DNA of 23,375 bases from Ferroglobus sp964463865. GTDB taxonomy: Archaea > Halobacteriota > Archaeoglobi > Archaeoglobales > Archaeoglobaceae. A program made the translations under genes and the position numbers. This document shows, one piece after another, positions 13,746-21,406 of this stretch (position 1 is its first letter; the number at the start of each line of letters is the position of its first letter). The notes under the pieces were generated by a model, which saw nothing but the letters and a program-made list of their open reading frames with translations, had not been told where the DNA came from and did no database searches. The stretch covers positions 1-23,375 of the forward strand of contig CAYXDX010000019.1 of assembly GCA_964463865.1 (NCBI GenBank), given 5' to 3'.

Positions 13746-15205
13746 AGTCTCACGTTCGGAATTATTATCGAGAGCAGTATCGAGGCGAAGACTATGAACG
13801 TGGTGGCTTTCGATATCTTCTCGGCTTTCGGAGACACCCTCCTCAGCAGATCCTGGAACAGCCTGCCGCCGTCGAGCGGTATCGCCGGGAGACAGTTGAA
13901 CAGTCCGACGTAAAAGTTTATCCACCCTATCCAGTAGAACGCGTTCAGGAAGTAGAATGTAACCTCGCCCAACTTCGCGTCGAATATTTTCTCGTAAACC
14001 CCCGAGAAGCTGTTGAACGTAGTTATCGGCATCGCCATCACGACAGCCCAGCCAGCTGGGTTCGTGAGCATCTTCGGTATCGACCTCAGGTTTTCGAGCA
14101 GCCTTTCAGCGTAACCGTAGCTCGGATAAATTCCGGAGATGTTCTCCCGTATGTAAACGCCCATTACCGCTCTTCCGTTGTGGTCAGCGAGCGTCATCTC
14201 TCTTACTTCGTAGCGCGTCCCGTTCCAGACCTTTAGCGTTACTTTCTCTCCTGGCTTCTTGCTCCTCAGAACCTCCGCGAGGTTCTTAGTCGTAATCACT
14301 CGCTTCCCGTCAACCTCTACTATTATCATCCCCGGTTTTAGGACTCTCTCTGCTGGGTAACCCTTCATGATTCCGACGACTTCAACTCCGGCCGGACCGG
14401 TTAGATTCACGACCCTTCCGTCTTCGAGTTTGAGGGTGATCGTGTTGCTTTTTTGAATAGCCTTTTCGAAGTCCGCTTGGTTTTTCACTTCGATCCCGTT
14501 GATTTCGAGTATTCTCGTTCCCGGCTGAATCTTTCCGTTAGCGTCGTACAGAACCGCTATCGCGGGCGTTAAATAGCTCAGGAAGTGGAAGAAGAGCAGA
14601 AACGAAACTAAGGCTACGATGAAGTTTCCGGTTATGCCGCTCGCGTATATTCTCGCTCTCGCTTTCGGATCGGCCTTTTTCAGCTCTTCTTCGTCGGGCT
14701 CCGCGAAGCCTCCGATCGGCAGGAGCAGAAGGATGACTCCGACGGACTTGACCCTTACCTTTTCTACTATCGCGAGTATTCCGTGGCTGAACTCGTGAAC
14801 GACCAACGTGACGAGCAAGCCTAAACCTCCCCAGACGAGCGGAATGAACTGGTTCACTCCGGGAATCAGCAGGACGTTTCTCGGACTCGTTATCTCGGAA
14901 GGCGGAGGGGGAGAAGTGAACAGGACGTAGTCCATGAAGACGATCAGGATGAACATGAACGCCATGCCGACGAATATGAGCGGAATGCCGAGAGTCGCGT
15001 AAACTCTCCAGAACCTCCTGTGTTTCGAGAGCTTCTCGAGGATTCTGACGATCTTCATCGACCTCACGAGGAGTAGAGGCCCGTAGGCAGTGATGTTCCT
15101 CTTTTCGAGAACTCCTCTTACTCTGAGATACTCGACGACGAGCCAGTAAGAGAGGAAGACGATCAGCGCAATTTCAACGTTCATCGCTCCGCTTTCGACG
15201 GACAT
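13742..15205 (-). CDS. M50 site-2 protease with PDZ domain
   Basis: This 487-residue multi-pass membrane zinc protease of the S2P/RseP class performs intramembrane proteolysis. HEFSH (His137, Glu138, His141) is the first part of the zinc site and LDGG (Asp about 445, in NCLPAIPLDGGRLF) the second. Transmembrane helices lie at about 10-28, 70-95, 125-147, 190-212, 420-445 and 462-482. The loop between contains one or two PDZ-like repeats (about 215-345). Substrates of archaeal S2Ps are mostly unknown. ATG at 15205 is used; Met8 (15184) is an alternative. It follows the MFS gene by 10 bp and overlaps the next gene by 4 bp, so it is inside the operon. Confidence 0.93.
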   Translation of the reverse strand: MSVESGAMNVEIALIVFLSYWLVVEYLRVRGVLEKRNITAYGPLLLVRSMKIVRILEKLSKHRRFWRVYATLGIPLIFVGMAFMFILIVFMDYVLFTSPPPPSEITSPRNVLLIPGVNQFIPLVWGGLGLLVTLVVHEFSHGILAIVEKVRVKSVGVILLLLPIGGFAEPDEEELKKADPKARARIYASGITGNFIVALVSFLLFFHFLSYLTPAIAVLYDANGKIQPGTRILEINGIEVKNQADFEKAIQKSNTITLKLEDGRVVNLTGPAGVEVVGIMKGYPAERVLKPGMIIVEVDGKRVITTKNLAEVLRSKKPGEKVTLKVWNGTRYEVREMTLADHNGRAVMGVYIRENISGIYPSYGYAERLLENLRSIPKMLTNPAGWAVVMAMPITTFNSFSGVYEKIFDAKLGEVTFYFLNAFYWIGWINFYVGLFNCLPAIPLDGGRLFQDLLRRVSPKAEKISKATTFIVFASILLSIIIPNVRL

Positions 15206-15215
15206 ATTTAAAACG

Positions 15216-16691
15216 TTATCTCCTCATCCTCTTCAGGTGCTCCTCACCTTTCAAGAACAGCAGAACGACGAGAGAACTCAAAAGCGGAAGCCACATGACT
15301 ATCGAGAAGACGTAGTGCATGCTGTCGATAAATCCCTCGACCATCCCCACGAGCGGAGCCGGATTTACCCTTGCGAACGTCCTCAGCAGCATCATGGTTC
15401 CCGGATCCGGAATTTGATTTCCGTATCCCGGGATCCAGTCCTTCATCCTGTTCGTGAGCAGAACTCCGCCGATAGCTACTCCCATAGCCTGAGCGAGCGT
15501 GTTAATCGATCTGACGGTTCCGTTCGCCATTCCTACTTTCTCGGGCGGAACGGACGACATTATGACGTTGAACGACGGAGACATCATGACGCCCATCCCA
15601 ATTCCCATCGGCATTAGCTTGAGGAAGAACTCCCAGAAGGTCACGTCTCTGTCGACGCTCGCGAGGTTGTAGAGTCCAAGGGTGAAAAGGATCGGTCCGA
15701 AGCTCATGAGAATCTTCGGGTTTATCCTGTCGCTGAGCCTTCCAGAGAACGGAGCTATGAACGTGTTCATGAGCGGAAGAGCGATTACCCAGTATCCTGA
15801 TTCTTCTGCGGTCAGCGACTTTATCCCCTGAAGGAAGTAAGGCAGCAGGAAGAGGGAAGAGGACATTCCGAAGAAGAGGATCGAGAGTGCTACGACGCTG
15901 ACTGTGAAGTTCCTTATTCTGAAGAGGCTGAGGTCGAGGAGGGGATATTCGTAAGTCAGCTCTCTGACCGCGAACGCGAGGAGGTAGGGGAAGGCCACGA
16001 TGAAGCTCGCTACCGTCTTCTCGTTCGTCCACCCCCAGTCCTGACCCTTTATTATTCCGAGCGTGAGGAACCCGAGACCGATGGTTAAAAGCAGGGCTCC
16101 GGCGAAGTCTATCGGAACCTTCTCCTTCGCTCCGAGTGGAGGAAAAAGAAGCCACGCGAGTGCTATCGACACCACTCCCACGGGCACGTTGATGTAAAAG
16201 ACCCAGTGCCAACTTAAGTGAGTTGTCAGCCACCCGCCTATGATCGGGCCGAGCGTCAGGCTCGAAGCTATGAGTATCGCGTTGAGTCCCATCGCTGCCC
16301 CTCTTTTTCCCGCTGGAAAAAGCTCGGTGATTATGGCGAGAGTGTTGCCGCTGAGCATCGCTCCGCCGACTGCCTGGAGCGACCTGAAAGCTATGAGCGA
16401 CCCTATGTTCCAAGATTGAGCGCAGAGGAAACTGCTGAGAGCGAAGAGCCCCATGCCCGCCATGAAGTATCTATCCCTCCTGACCATGTCCCCGACTCTG
16501 CCGGCCAAAACGAGCAGGACGACCATGGTGAGCGTGTAGGCGTTCAGAACCCACTGAACGTCGGACATTCTCGCGTGGAAGTCCTCGGCTATGCTCGGCA
16601 GCGCTACGTTGAGAACGCTGACGTCGAGTATGACCATGAACAGACCGAGACCAACCGGAATTAGCGCGAGCCAGCTCGATCTCTGCATCAT
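15216..16691 (-). CDS. MFS drug/efflux transporter, DHA2 (EmrB/QacA) family
   Basis: The 491-residue protein has about 14 transmembrane helices. Family marks include the N-terminal LDVSVLNVALPSI (motif D-like), the loop 2-3 motif GRVGDMVRRDRYF (motif A), R at LIAFRSLQAVGGA (motif B), and the antiporter motif C in SLTLGPIIGGWL. These are proton-coupled exporters of drugs, dyes, lipids or other hydrophobic compounds. It starts ATGATG, overlapping the stop of the surface-protein gene by 4 bp. Co-transcription with a PadR-controlled operon suits an inducible efflux pump, although the substrate cannot be read from sequence. Confidence 0.93.
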   Translation of the reverse strand: MMQRSSWLALIPVGLGLFMVILDVSVLNVALPSIAEDFHARMSDVQWVLNAYTLTMVVLLVLAGRVGDMVRRDRYFMAGMGLFALSSFLCAQSWNIGSLIAFRSLQAVGGAMLSGNTLAIITELFPAGKRGAAMGLNAILIASSLTLGPIIGGWLTTHLSWHWVFYINVPVGVVSIALAWLLFPPLGAKEKVPIDFAGALLLTIGLGFLTLGIIKGQDWGWTNEKTVASFIVAFPYLLAFAVRELTYEYPLLDLSLFRIRNFTVSVVALSILFFGMSSSLFLLPYFLQGIKSLTAEESGYWVIALPLMNTFIAPFSGRLSDRINPKILMSFGPILFTLGLYNLASVDRDVTFWEFFLKLMPMGIGMGVMMSPSFNVIMSSVPPEKVGMANGTVRSINTLAQAMGVAIGGVLLTNRMKDWIPGYGNQIPDPGTMMLLRTFARVNPAPLVGMVEGFIDSMHYVFSIVMWLPLLSSLVVLLFLKGEEHLKRMRR

Positions 16692-18709
16692 GCTCTCTTT
16701 CTCACGAACCTAACGGCTAAGGCTACGGCTACAAGCCCAAAGAGTATCGAGGCGACGATTAGCGGCGAAACGGGATTTTTCTCCTTCACTTCTACCGACG
16801 CGACTATCTGGCTGGAAACGTGCTGGTATCCCTCGGCGTCGTAATACTTCACCTTTATCGTGACCGGATAGAATCCCGCCCCCGCCTCCTTGTCCACGTC
16901 AACCCTGAATTTTGCAATTGCAGTCTCTCCGGGCTTCAGCGTTCCCACGAAATACAGCCCCGGCTGAGGCCTACCGATGAGGCTGCTCAGCGACCCACCG
17001 GCTACGCTCAGCGGTGGCGAAACGTCGAGCTCCACGACGCCGTTGTATATCGTCGTATCTCCGGCGTTCCTGATCTTTACGATCACGTCACCCGTCTCGT
17101 CCGGATGAAGTTCGCTGTCGATCGAGAGTATCTCGAAGCGAGCGGTTTTCGGCTCGACGACTATTGGAACCTCGGCGACGCTCACGAGGTCTCTGGCTTT
17201 CTTCAGACTGAACTTTTCGATCAGGTATAGCTCGTATGAGCCGCTCGTAGCTTCGTCGGAGACCGATAGTCTGAACTTAATCTGCCCAGTCTCACCCGGC
17301 TTTACGTCGCTGAGAAACGCGACCGGGCTCAGAGGAATTATCAGAGGATTTGAGGGAACGACCACAAACTCCGCACTCGAAACTACCTCGCTTAAAGAGT
17401 TTCTCACTTCGACTTTTACCTCTCCGCTCGACCCGACGCCAAGGCTCGCGTAAACCTTTTCGACCTTCAGCGGCGGACTCGGGGAAACCTCCACTTCGAG
17501 ACTCTCCTTTACGCTCTCCTCGTCCCCCATCTCGTTTTTGAACCTCACGACGAGCTGGGCGCGATACTTTCCGGGCGGTGCGAGAGACGTCACGTAGAAG
17601 AGGAAGCTTTTCACCTCTCCGCTTTTGAAGTCTCCTACGAACGGAGAGTTTTCGACCTTGATTAGCGGGTTGTCGAACGTTAGAATTGCTTCCGCCTCGC
17701 TCACGCTCTCTCCAACGTTCTTGACGCTTACGAAGACGAAACCTCTTGAGGGTATCGTGACGAGCTTCGAACTCTGCTGAGCTTTCGGATTTAGCGTTTT
17801 AATCGCCGACGCGATCTGAGAGAACTCCGGAACAGTCTTTGGGGAAGTTAGAAAGCTCTCCACTTCCGTGACCACGAACTGCTCCTCCTTCGACACCTCC
17901 AGTCCGACGGACTTCGAGAGAGCGATGAGCTTTCCGGACGATGTTCTGAACATCATGACGAGGGTCACGGGATAAGTTCCGTTCATCGCACCCTCCATGA
18001 CGTAGACCTTAAACGACGCTTTTGCTCTTTCCCCAGCTTCGACGTCTCCGAGGTAGACCGACGAAGCCTTCGGATTCGGAACGAGCGGTGGGGTGGCGTT
18101 TATGTATAGCGTCGCGTCGTGGAGTGCCTCGTTTCCGGTGTTTTCGACGACGACGCTCACGACACACTCTCTTCCTGCTTTCAGCGAGGAGTTTACCGAT
18201 AGAACGTCGAAGTCGTAGTCCTTCTTTGCTATTTCTACCTTCAGATACTCGACGTCGAACTCGTTTTCGTTGAACGTCACGAGTGCTCCGGCACTGGTGA
18301 AGGAGTAGGTAACCTTCGTAAACCTCAGCTTTACGGGAATTCGATACTCTCCGAGCTCCGCATCGTCGTCGACTCTGATCAGGAACGAAACTTTGGCAAT
18401 TCTGCCGGAAGGCAGATCTCCGACGAGCTGAGGGTTGGCGCTCTCGACTTTTATCGGAACGTTGCTGTCGTCGAGCTCTACTCTAAGGTCTTTCGCGGTA
18501 GTTACGAGCTGTAGCAGTTTCGACGTGTTTTCGTTTAGCGGAAAATTTGTTTCTGTTCCTTCGTTTTCGATAAGAAGCGTTAAGGTGGTCTCGTCACCGG
18601 GGTGAAGTTTCGGACTTCCGAAAACCGAGACGTGGAACTTTATCTCCGCTCCGTTTACGACTCCGGTTGTCAGAATCAGGATCGCGAGCAGCTGCAAGAA
18701 TCTTTTCAA
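16688..18709 (-). CDS. COG1361/NEW3-type secreted, membrane-anchored surface protein
   Basis: The protein of about 673 residues has a signal peptide (KRFLQLLAILILTTGVVNGA), then five or so tandem beta-sandwich repeats of NEW3/CARDB type. These are marked by recurring strings such as LHPGDETTLTLLIENEGTE, AGRECVVSVVVENTGNEA, FVSVKNVGESVSEAEA and HPDETGDVIVKIRNAGDT. One C-terminal transmembrane helix (about 643-663) and a basic tail RFVRKRA follow. It stands outside the cell, anchored by its end. I chose TTG at 18709 because AGGTGG lies 4-5 nt before it; the in-frame TTG at 18727 has no such site. It precedes the MFS exporter with a 4-bp overlap, so it may be a cap, adaptor or capture partner for efflux. 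Confidence 0.85.
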   Translation of the reverse strand: MKRFLQLLAILILTTGVVNGAEIKFHVSVFGSPKLHPGDETTLTLLIENEGTETNFPLNENTSKLLQLVTTAKDLRVELDDSNVPIKVESANPQLVGDLPSGRIAKVSFLIRVDDDAELGEYRIPVKLRFTKVTYSFTSAGALVTFNENEFDVEYLKVEIAKKDYDFDVLSVNSSLKAGRECVVSVVVENTGNEALHDATLYINATPPLVPNPKASSVYLGDVEAGERAKASFKVYVMEGAMNGTYPVTLVMMFRTSSGKLIALSKSVGLEVSKEEQFVVTEVESFLTSPKTVPEFSQIASAIKTLNPKAQQSSKLVTIPSRGFVFVSVKNVGESVSEAEAILTFDNPLIKVENSPFVGDFKSGEVKSFLFYVTSLAPPGKYRAQLVVRFKNEMGDEESVKESLEVEVSPSPPLKVEKVYASLGVGSSGEVKVEVRNSLSEVVSSAEFVVVPSNPLIIPLSPVAFLSDVKPGETGQIKFRLSVSDEATSGSYELYLIEKFSLKKARDLVSVAEVPIVVEPKTARFEILSIDSELHPDETGDVIVKIRNAGDTTIYNGVVELDVSPPLSVAGGSLSSLIGRPQPGLYFVGTLKPGETAIAKFRVDVDKEAGAGFYPVTIKVKYYDAEGYQHVSSQIVASVEVKEKNPVSPLIVASILFGLVAVALAVRFVRKRA

Positions 18710-18740
18710 GCTCCCACCTCTTGGCAAAACTATGTCGACA

Positions 18741-18784
18741 GATCGTCTCGATCAATTGCTATAAAAATATATCGGTAATCGATA
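18741..18784 (-). promoter_or_regulatory. Promoter with two flanking inverted repeats (PadR operator candidates)
   Basis: The minus-strand TATA ATATATTTTTATAG (18762-18771 core) would start transcription near 18738. Downstream of it lies the perfect repeat GATCG-TCT-CGATC (18741-18753), and upstream the perfect repeat TATCG-GTAAT-CGATA (18770-18784). Both sit where a repressor could block TBP/TFB or the polymerase. CCGATAT next to the TATA is also found at the PadR promoter (19329-19335 on the minus strand). Confidence 0.5.
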
Positions 18785-18785
18785 G

Positions 18786-19298
18786 TCAGGTTCTGGTTCT
18801 TTCCAACTCCCTCAGCTTTGCGATCGCGTCGTCGATGACCTCTTCTACTTCCTCTCTCGACCTTTCAACGAGTTTTTCGAGCAGGCTCAAAAACGTCGTC
18901 CAGTTTCTGAGTTCGAACAGCCTGAACCAGAACGACCTCTTCGAGCTGAGGATCTGAAACAGCTCCTGAGCTTCGTCCTCCCTTATTATTCCGGACGTCT
19001 GGAGGACCTCTATCTTTCTCCTGATCGCCTCTTTCTCCTTTTCTGACGTCTCCTTCAGAACTTCTCTGCCTCTGTCGGAGAGAGAGTATATCTTCTTCTT
19101 GCCCTCAACCCGAACGTTGAGCAGTCCGGCTTCCGTGAGTTCTCTGAGTAGGGGATAGACAGAGCCAGGAGACGGCTTTTTCGACGTCTTGGCGCTGATC
19201 TTCTGTATGAGCTCGTATCCGGTCGCGTCAGCTTTTTCGAGCTCCTTGAGTATCAGGAGCTTGAGTATCCCCCTCACGGGCTTACCGTCTTTCGACAC
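18786..19298 (-). CDS. PadR-family transcriptional regulator
   Basis: The 170-residue protein has the PadR winged helix (about residues 8-85) with LKLLILKELEKADATGYEL, SPGSVYPLLRELTEAGLL, and the wing EGKKKIYSLSDRGREVL. A longer helical C-terminal part (about 90-170) forms the dimerisation coiled coil. PadR proteins are typically repressors released by a hydrophobic ligand and often control efflux genes, which matches the MFS gene downstream. The start is GTG at 19298, leaderless from a TATA centred near 19326. A 57-nt gap with two inverted repeats separates it from the surface-protein gene, so the operon has its own promoter. Confidence 0.9.
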   Translation of the reverse strand: MSKDGKPVRGILKLLILKELEKADATGYELIQKISAKTSKKPSPGSVYPLLRELTEAGLLNVRVEGKKKIYSLSDRGREVLKETSEKEKEAIRRKIEVLQTSGIIREDEAQELFQILSSKRSFWFRLFELRNWTTFLSLLEKLVERSREEVEEVIDDAIAKLRELERTRT

Positions 19299-19318
19299 TT
19301 CGGCAAATTATTTTGAGA

Positions 19319-19335
19319 AAATAAAAAAATATCGG
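19319..19335 (-). promoter_or_regulatory. Promoter of the PadR gene
   Basis: CCGATATTTTTTTATTTT on the minus strand is centred about 28 nt from the GTG start at 19298. It shares CCGATAT plus an AT-rich core with the promoter of the adjacent surface-protein operon. A further perfect repeat ATTCC-AAAC-GGAAT lies at 19345-19358, between PadR and the HEPN gene. Confidence 0.45.
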
Positions 19336-19396
19336 ATTGGACGAATTCCAAACGGAATCCGCAAACTATTTCAATATCCTTTAACGAACGCGTTTC

Positions 19397-19777
19397 GTGA
19401 AAGAAGAAATCGAACTGTATTTGAAAAGGGCCGAAAAGTTCGAGAGGGATGCGAGGTTCGACTTCGATCACGGCGATTACGACTTGGCTATGTTCCACAT
19501 AGAGCAGGCGTGCCAGCTCTTAATAAAGGCGAAACTCCTCCACCTGAAAGGATATTTTGAAAGGACGCACAGTCTGAGAAAGTTACTGTTTGATTTGGCG
19601 GAATTTTACAAGAGAGACGCGATTTTGAAGTTCGTCGAGGAGAACAAAGTTGCGCTCAGAAACTTGGAGAGAGCTTACATCACCTCGAGGTATTACTTCG
19701 AGGAGTTTTTCAGAGAAGAGGTCGAGGAGGCTTTCGAAGTTTTGAGGAAGCTGAGGGATCTGCTGTGGAGCGGGTGA
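19397..19777 (+). CDS. HEPN-domain protein, pair 1
   Basis: The 126-residue all-helical protein is of the HEPN (PF05168/COG2250) type: LKRAEKFERDARFDFDHGDY, AMFHIEQACQLLIKAKL (32-47), THSL (57-60), and the C-terminal signature AYITSRYY (93-100). HEPN proteins pair with MNT nucleotidyltransferases; some are RNase toxins. The classical RX4-6H catalytic motif of HepT-type toxins is not seen, so toxicity is uncertain. Its start is GTG at 19397, with no Shine-Dalgarno site. It overlaps the next gene by 4 bp (or 13 bp if the earlier GTG is used). Confidence 0.85.
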   Translation: MKEEIELYLKRAEKFERDARFDFDHGDYDLAMFHIEQACQLLIKAKLLHLKGYFERTHSLRKLLFDLAEFYKRDAILKFVEENKVALRNLERAYITSRYYFEEFFREEVEEAFEVLRKLRDLLWSG

Positions 19778-20076
19778 AGTTCTTCGAAAACTACCTTGAG
19801 GAAGCGAGGGTAATTAAAAAGAAAGTTTCAAGATTTTTGAGGGAATGCGAAGTGTTCGTTTTCGGTTCTGTGGTCAGGGGTGATTATTCTCCGGGTCTGA
19901 GCGACATAGACGTTGCGATAGTGTCTGACGAGTTTGCCGACAGGAGGAAGCTTGAAGACGTCTACGACTTTTTGTGGGAGGAGTATTTTAACGCGCCGTT
20001 CGAGTTTCACCTGCTCACGAGAAAAAAGTGGAACTTTTACAGAAGGTTCATCGGCGAAGATTACGTTAAAGTCTAA
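19774..20076 (+). CDS. MNT minimal nucleotidyltransferase, pair 1
   Basis: The protein of about 100 residues has the nucleotidyltransferase motif GSVVRGD (Gly31-Ser32) followed by SDIDVAIV (Asp44, Asp46), the polymerase-beta-type metal site. PFEFHLL follows at the position of the third strand. In HEPN/MNT systems the MNT partner modifies or neutralises the HEPN protein, in some cases by AMPylation. I chose GTG at 19774 because it overlaps the HEPN stop as GTGA and has GGAG just upstream. GTG at 19765 is the alternative. Confidence 0.85.
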   Translation: MKFFENYLEEARVIKKKVSRFLRECEVFVFGSVVRGDYSPGLSDIDVAIVSDEFADRRKLEDVYDFLWEEYFNAPFEFHLLTRKKWNFYRRFIGEDYVKV

Positions 20077-20126
20077 TTAGTTGAGAGCTCGCTTTGATGA
20101 TTTGCGATTCAATAATATATCAAAAA

Positions 20127-20135
20127 TTATTTATA
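20127..20135 (+). promoter_or_regulatory. TATA box of the small secreted-protein gene
   Basis: TTATTTATA is centred about 29 nt before the ATG at 20160. No ribosome binding site is visible, so the transcript is probably leaderless. Confidence 0.5.
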
Positions 20136-20159
20136 CGAGTAAAGTCTCCTGATCGAGTC

Positions 20160-20579
20160 ATGAGGAAGGCTGCGGCGGTCTTGGTTTTGATCCTCGTCGG
20201 CGTAGCTGCCGGAACGGTGTATCACTTCACCCTGAAAGGGGACCTGAAAGTGAGCGAGAAAGAACTGGTCGTCTCGTCGCAGTCTTTTTCCGTGGATCTG
20301 AGAAGCGGAGCCAAGTACGTTAGAGAGGTGACGATAGAGAACTACGGGAGCGAAAGGGAGATATACTTCGACTACGTCGTCGAAGGGCCGGATCCGAAAG
20401 CGGTGGACGTTTTCGTGAACGACGTTCACGGAAATAGGATCAGCTCTTCTAACAAACTCCTGATTCCCGCTGGCAGTCCGGACAATCCGAGTAAGGTGAC
20501 GGTAAACGTTCACATCGAGGTCGACAAGGACGCTCAGAGCGGAAAGTATACTGTTTACATAATGGCGAAGGAAACCTAA
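20160..20579 (+). CDS. Small secreted or membrane-tethered beta-sandwich protein
   Basis: The 139-residue protein starts with a hydrophobic signal/anchor (MRKAAAVLVLILVGVAAGTV). The rest is a single Ig-like or CARDB/NEW3-like beta-sandwich, with VREVTIENYGSEREIYFDY, VTVNVHIEVDKDAQSGKYTVYI and an ending typical of such domains. I do not recognise a named family. The start at 20160 gives a textbook signal sequence and lies 29 nt from a TATA box; an earlier in-frame start at 20094 would add a non-signal leader. It sits alone between two HEPN/MNT pairs. It resembles one repeat of the large surface protein encoded at 16688-18709. Confidence 0.7.
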   Translation: MRKAAAVLVLILVGVAAGTVYHFTLKGDLKVSEKELVVSSQSFSVDLRSGAKYVREVTIENYGSEREIYFDYVVEGPDPKAVDVFVNDVHGNRISSSNKLLIPAGSPDNPSKVTVNVHIEVDKDAQSGKYTVYIMAKET

Positions 20580-20644
20580 AATCTTTCGAGAAAAGCAGGA
20601 TTTAACGATCTCTCTGACATTTTTCGTCGAGACGAACCTGAACG

Positions 20645-20992
20645 TTAGACCTTCACGAGCTTTTTGCACATTCTCCTGTAGTGTTCGAATCCTTTCGAAT
20701 CAACTACGTGAATTTCAAACGGGCTGAAGAGGTCTATGCCCTCCAGAACTTTCAGCTTCAGCTCGACGAGTTCTGAAACCGTTTTCGGCGCTTTTTCCAC
20801 GACGACGAGGACGTCTATGTCGCTCTTTCCCGGTATATACCTACCTTCAGCAACGGAGCCGAAGAGGTAAACTTCGGCTTTTTCGAAAACCCTCTCAGCG
20901 TTCCTCTTTATAACCTTCAGATACTTTTCGAGGTTTTGATAGTATTCGAGTTCTCTCTCCACGATTTTCCTCTGAAGGTCCATCAGAGACAT
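20645..20992 (-). CDS. MNT minimal nucleotidyltransferase, pair 2
   Basis: The 115-residue protein has GSVAEGR (Gly45-Ser46) and SDIDVLVVV (Asp58, Asp60), then PFEIHVV. It resembles the pair 3 enzyme much more than pair 1, including the shared stretch LKLKVLEG. A strong GGAGGT ribosome binding site precedes the ATG at 20992, inside the HEPN gene; the two genes overlap by 10 bp. It would act on the HEPN partner or its complex. Confidence 0.88.
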   Translation of the reverse strand: MSLMDLQRKIVERELEYYQNLEKYLKVIKRNAERVFEKAEVYLFGSVAEGRYIPGKSDIDVLVVVEKAPKTVSELVELKLKVLEGIDLFSPFEIHVVDSKGFEHYRRMCKKLVKV

Positions 20993-21354
20993 TTTTCTAC
21001 CTCCTCTCTTATCTTCTCAGCTACGCTCAGCATGTTTCTTACTTCACTCTCTAAGAACTCCATCGGGTAGTATCTGGAGGTTACGTATGCAACTTCGATC
21101 TCTCCTATGACGTTTACGTGCTCTTCAAGAGTTTCCGCAAGTTTCGGGCAGAAAGAGGAAGCTTCGACGATCGGTCTTTTTATCGAATGAGTTTTTGGAA
21201 ACTCTCCGAGCTTCTTCGCAAGAAGATACTTCAGTAAGAGCTGAACGGCCTGCTCTACGTTAAACGCTGCGAGGTTGTAGATTCCCTGATTCAACAGGTA
21301 TTTAGCGTTTTTCAGGAATTCGTCAGCATTCCTCTTTAAGAATTCGTATTCCAT
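20983..21354 (-). CDS. HEPN-domain protein, pair 2
   Basis: The 123-residue helical HEPN protein has AAFNVEQAVQLLLKYLLAKKLGEFPKTHS split over two helices and the C-terminal signature AYVTSRYYPMEF. It starts at ATG 21354 and is transcribed divergently from pair 3. The shared TTTAAA core (21377-21382) is about 25 nt away, so it would be leaderless. No RX4-6H motif is visible. Confidence 0.87.
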   Translation of the reverse strand: MEYEFLKRNADEFLKNAKYLLNQGIYNLAAFNVEQAVQLLLKYLLAKKLGEFPKTHSIKRPIVEASSFCPKLAETLEEHVNVIGEIEVAYVTSRYYPMEFLESEVRNMLSVAEKIREEVEKCL

Positions 21355-21376
21355 GGGGAAAATGATTGCGGGAAGA

Positions 21377-21382
21377 TTTAAA
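21377..21382. promoter_or_regulatory. Bidirectional TTTAAA promoter between HEPN pairs 2 and 3
   Basis: The palindromic core TTTAAA inside AGATTTAAAAGT reads as a TATA element on both strands. Its centre is about 25 nt from the HEPN start at 21354 (minus) and about 27 nt from the HEPN start at 21407 (plus). The 52-bp gap has no other good TATA. Confidence 0.5.
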
Positions 21383-21406
21383 AGTTTGCTCGAGACCTTT
21401 AATTCG

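Noticed and set aside
13746..13925. N-terminal extension of the TtuA-like protein
   Set aside because: It is entirely inside the M50 protease gene in another frame; the family N-terminus begins at the Cys-rich motif after Met 13745.
15502..16413. Minus-strand open frame of 303 codons, Arg/His/Ser-rich
   Set aside because: It is a shifted frame inside the MFS gene; composition is that of an out-of-frame shadow.
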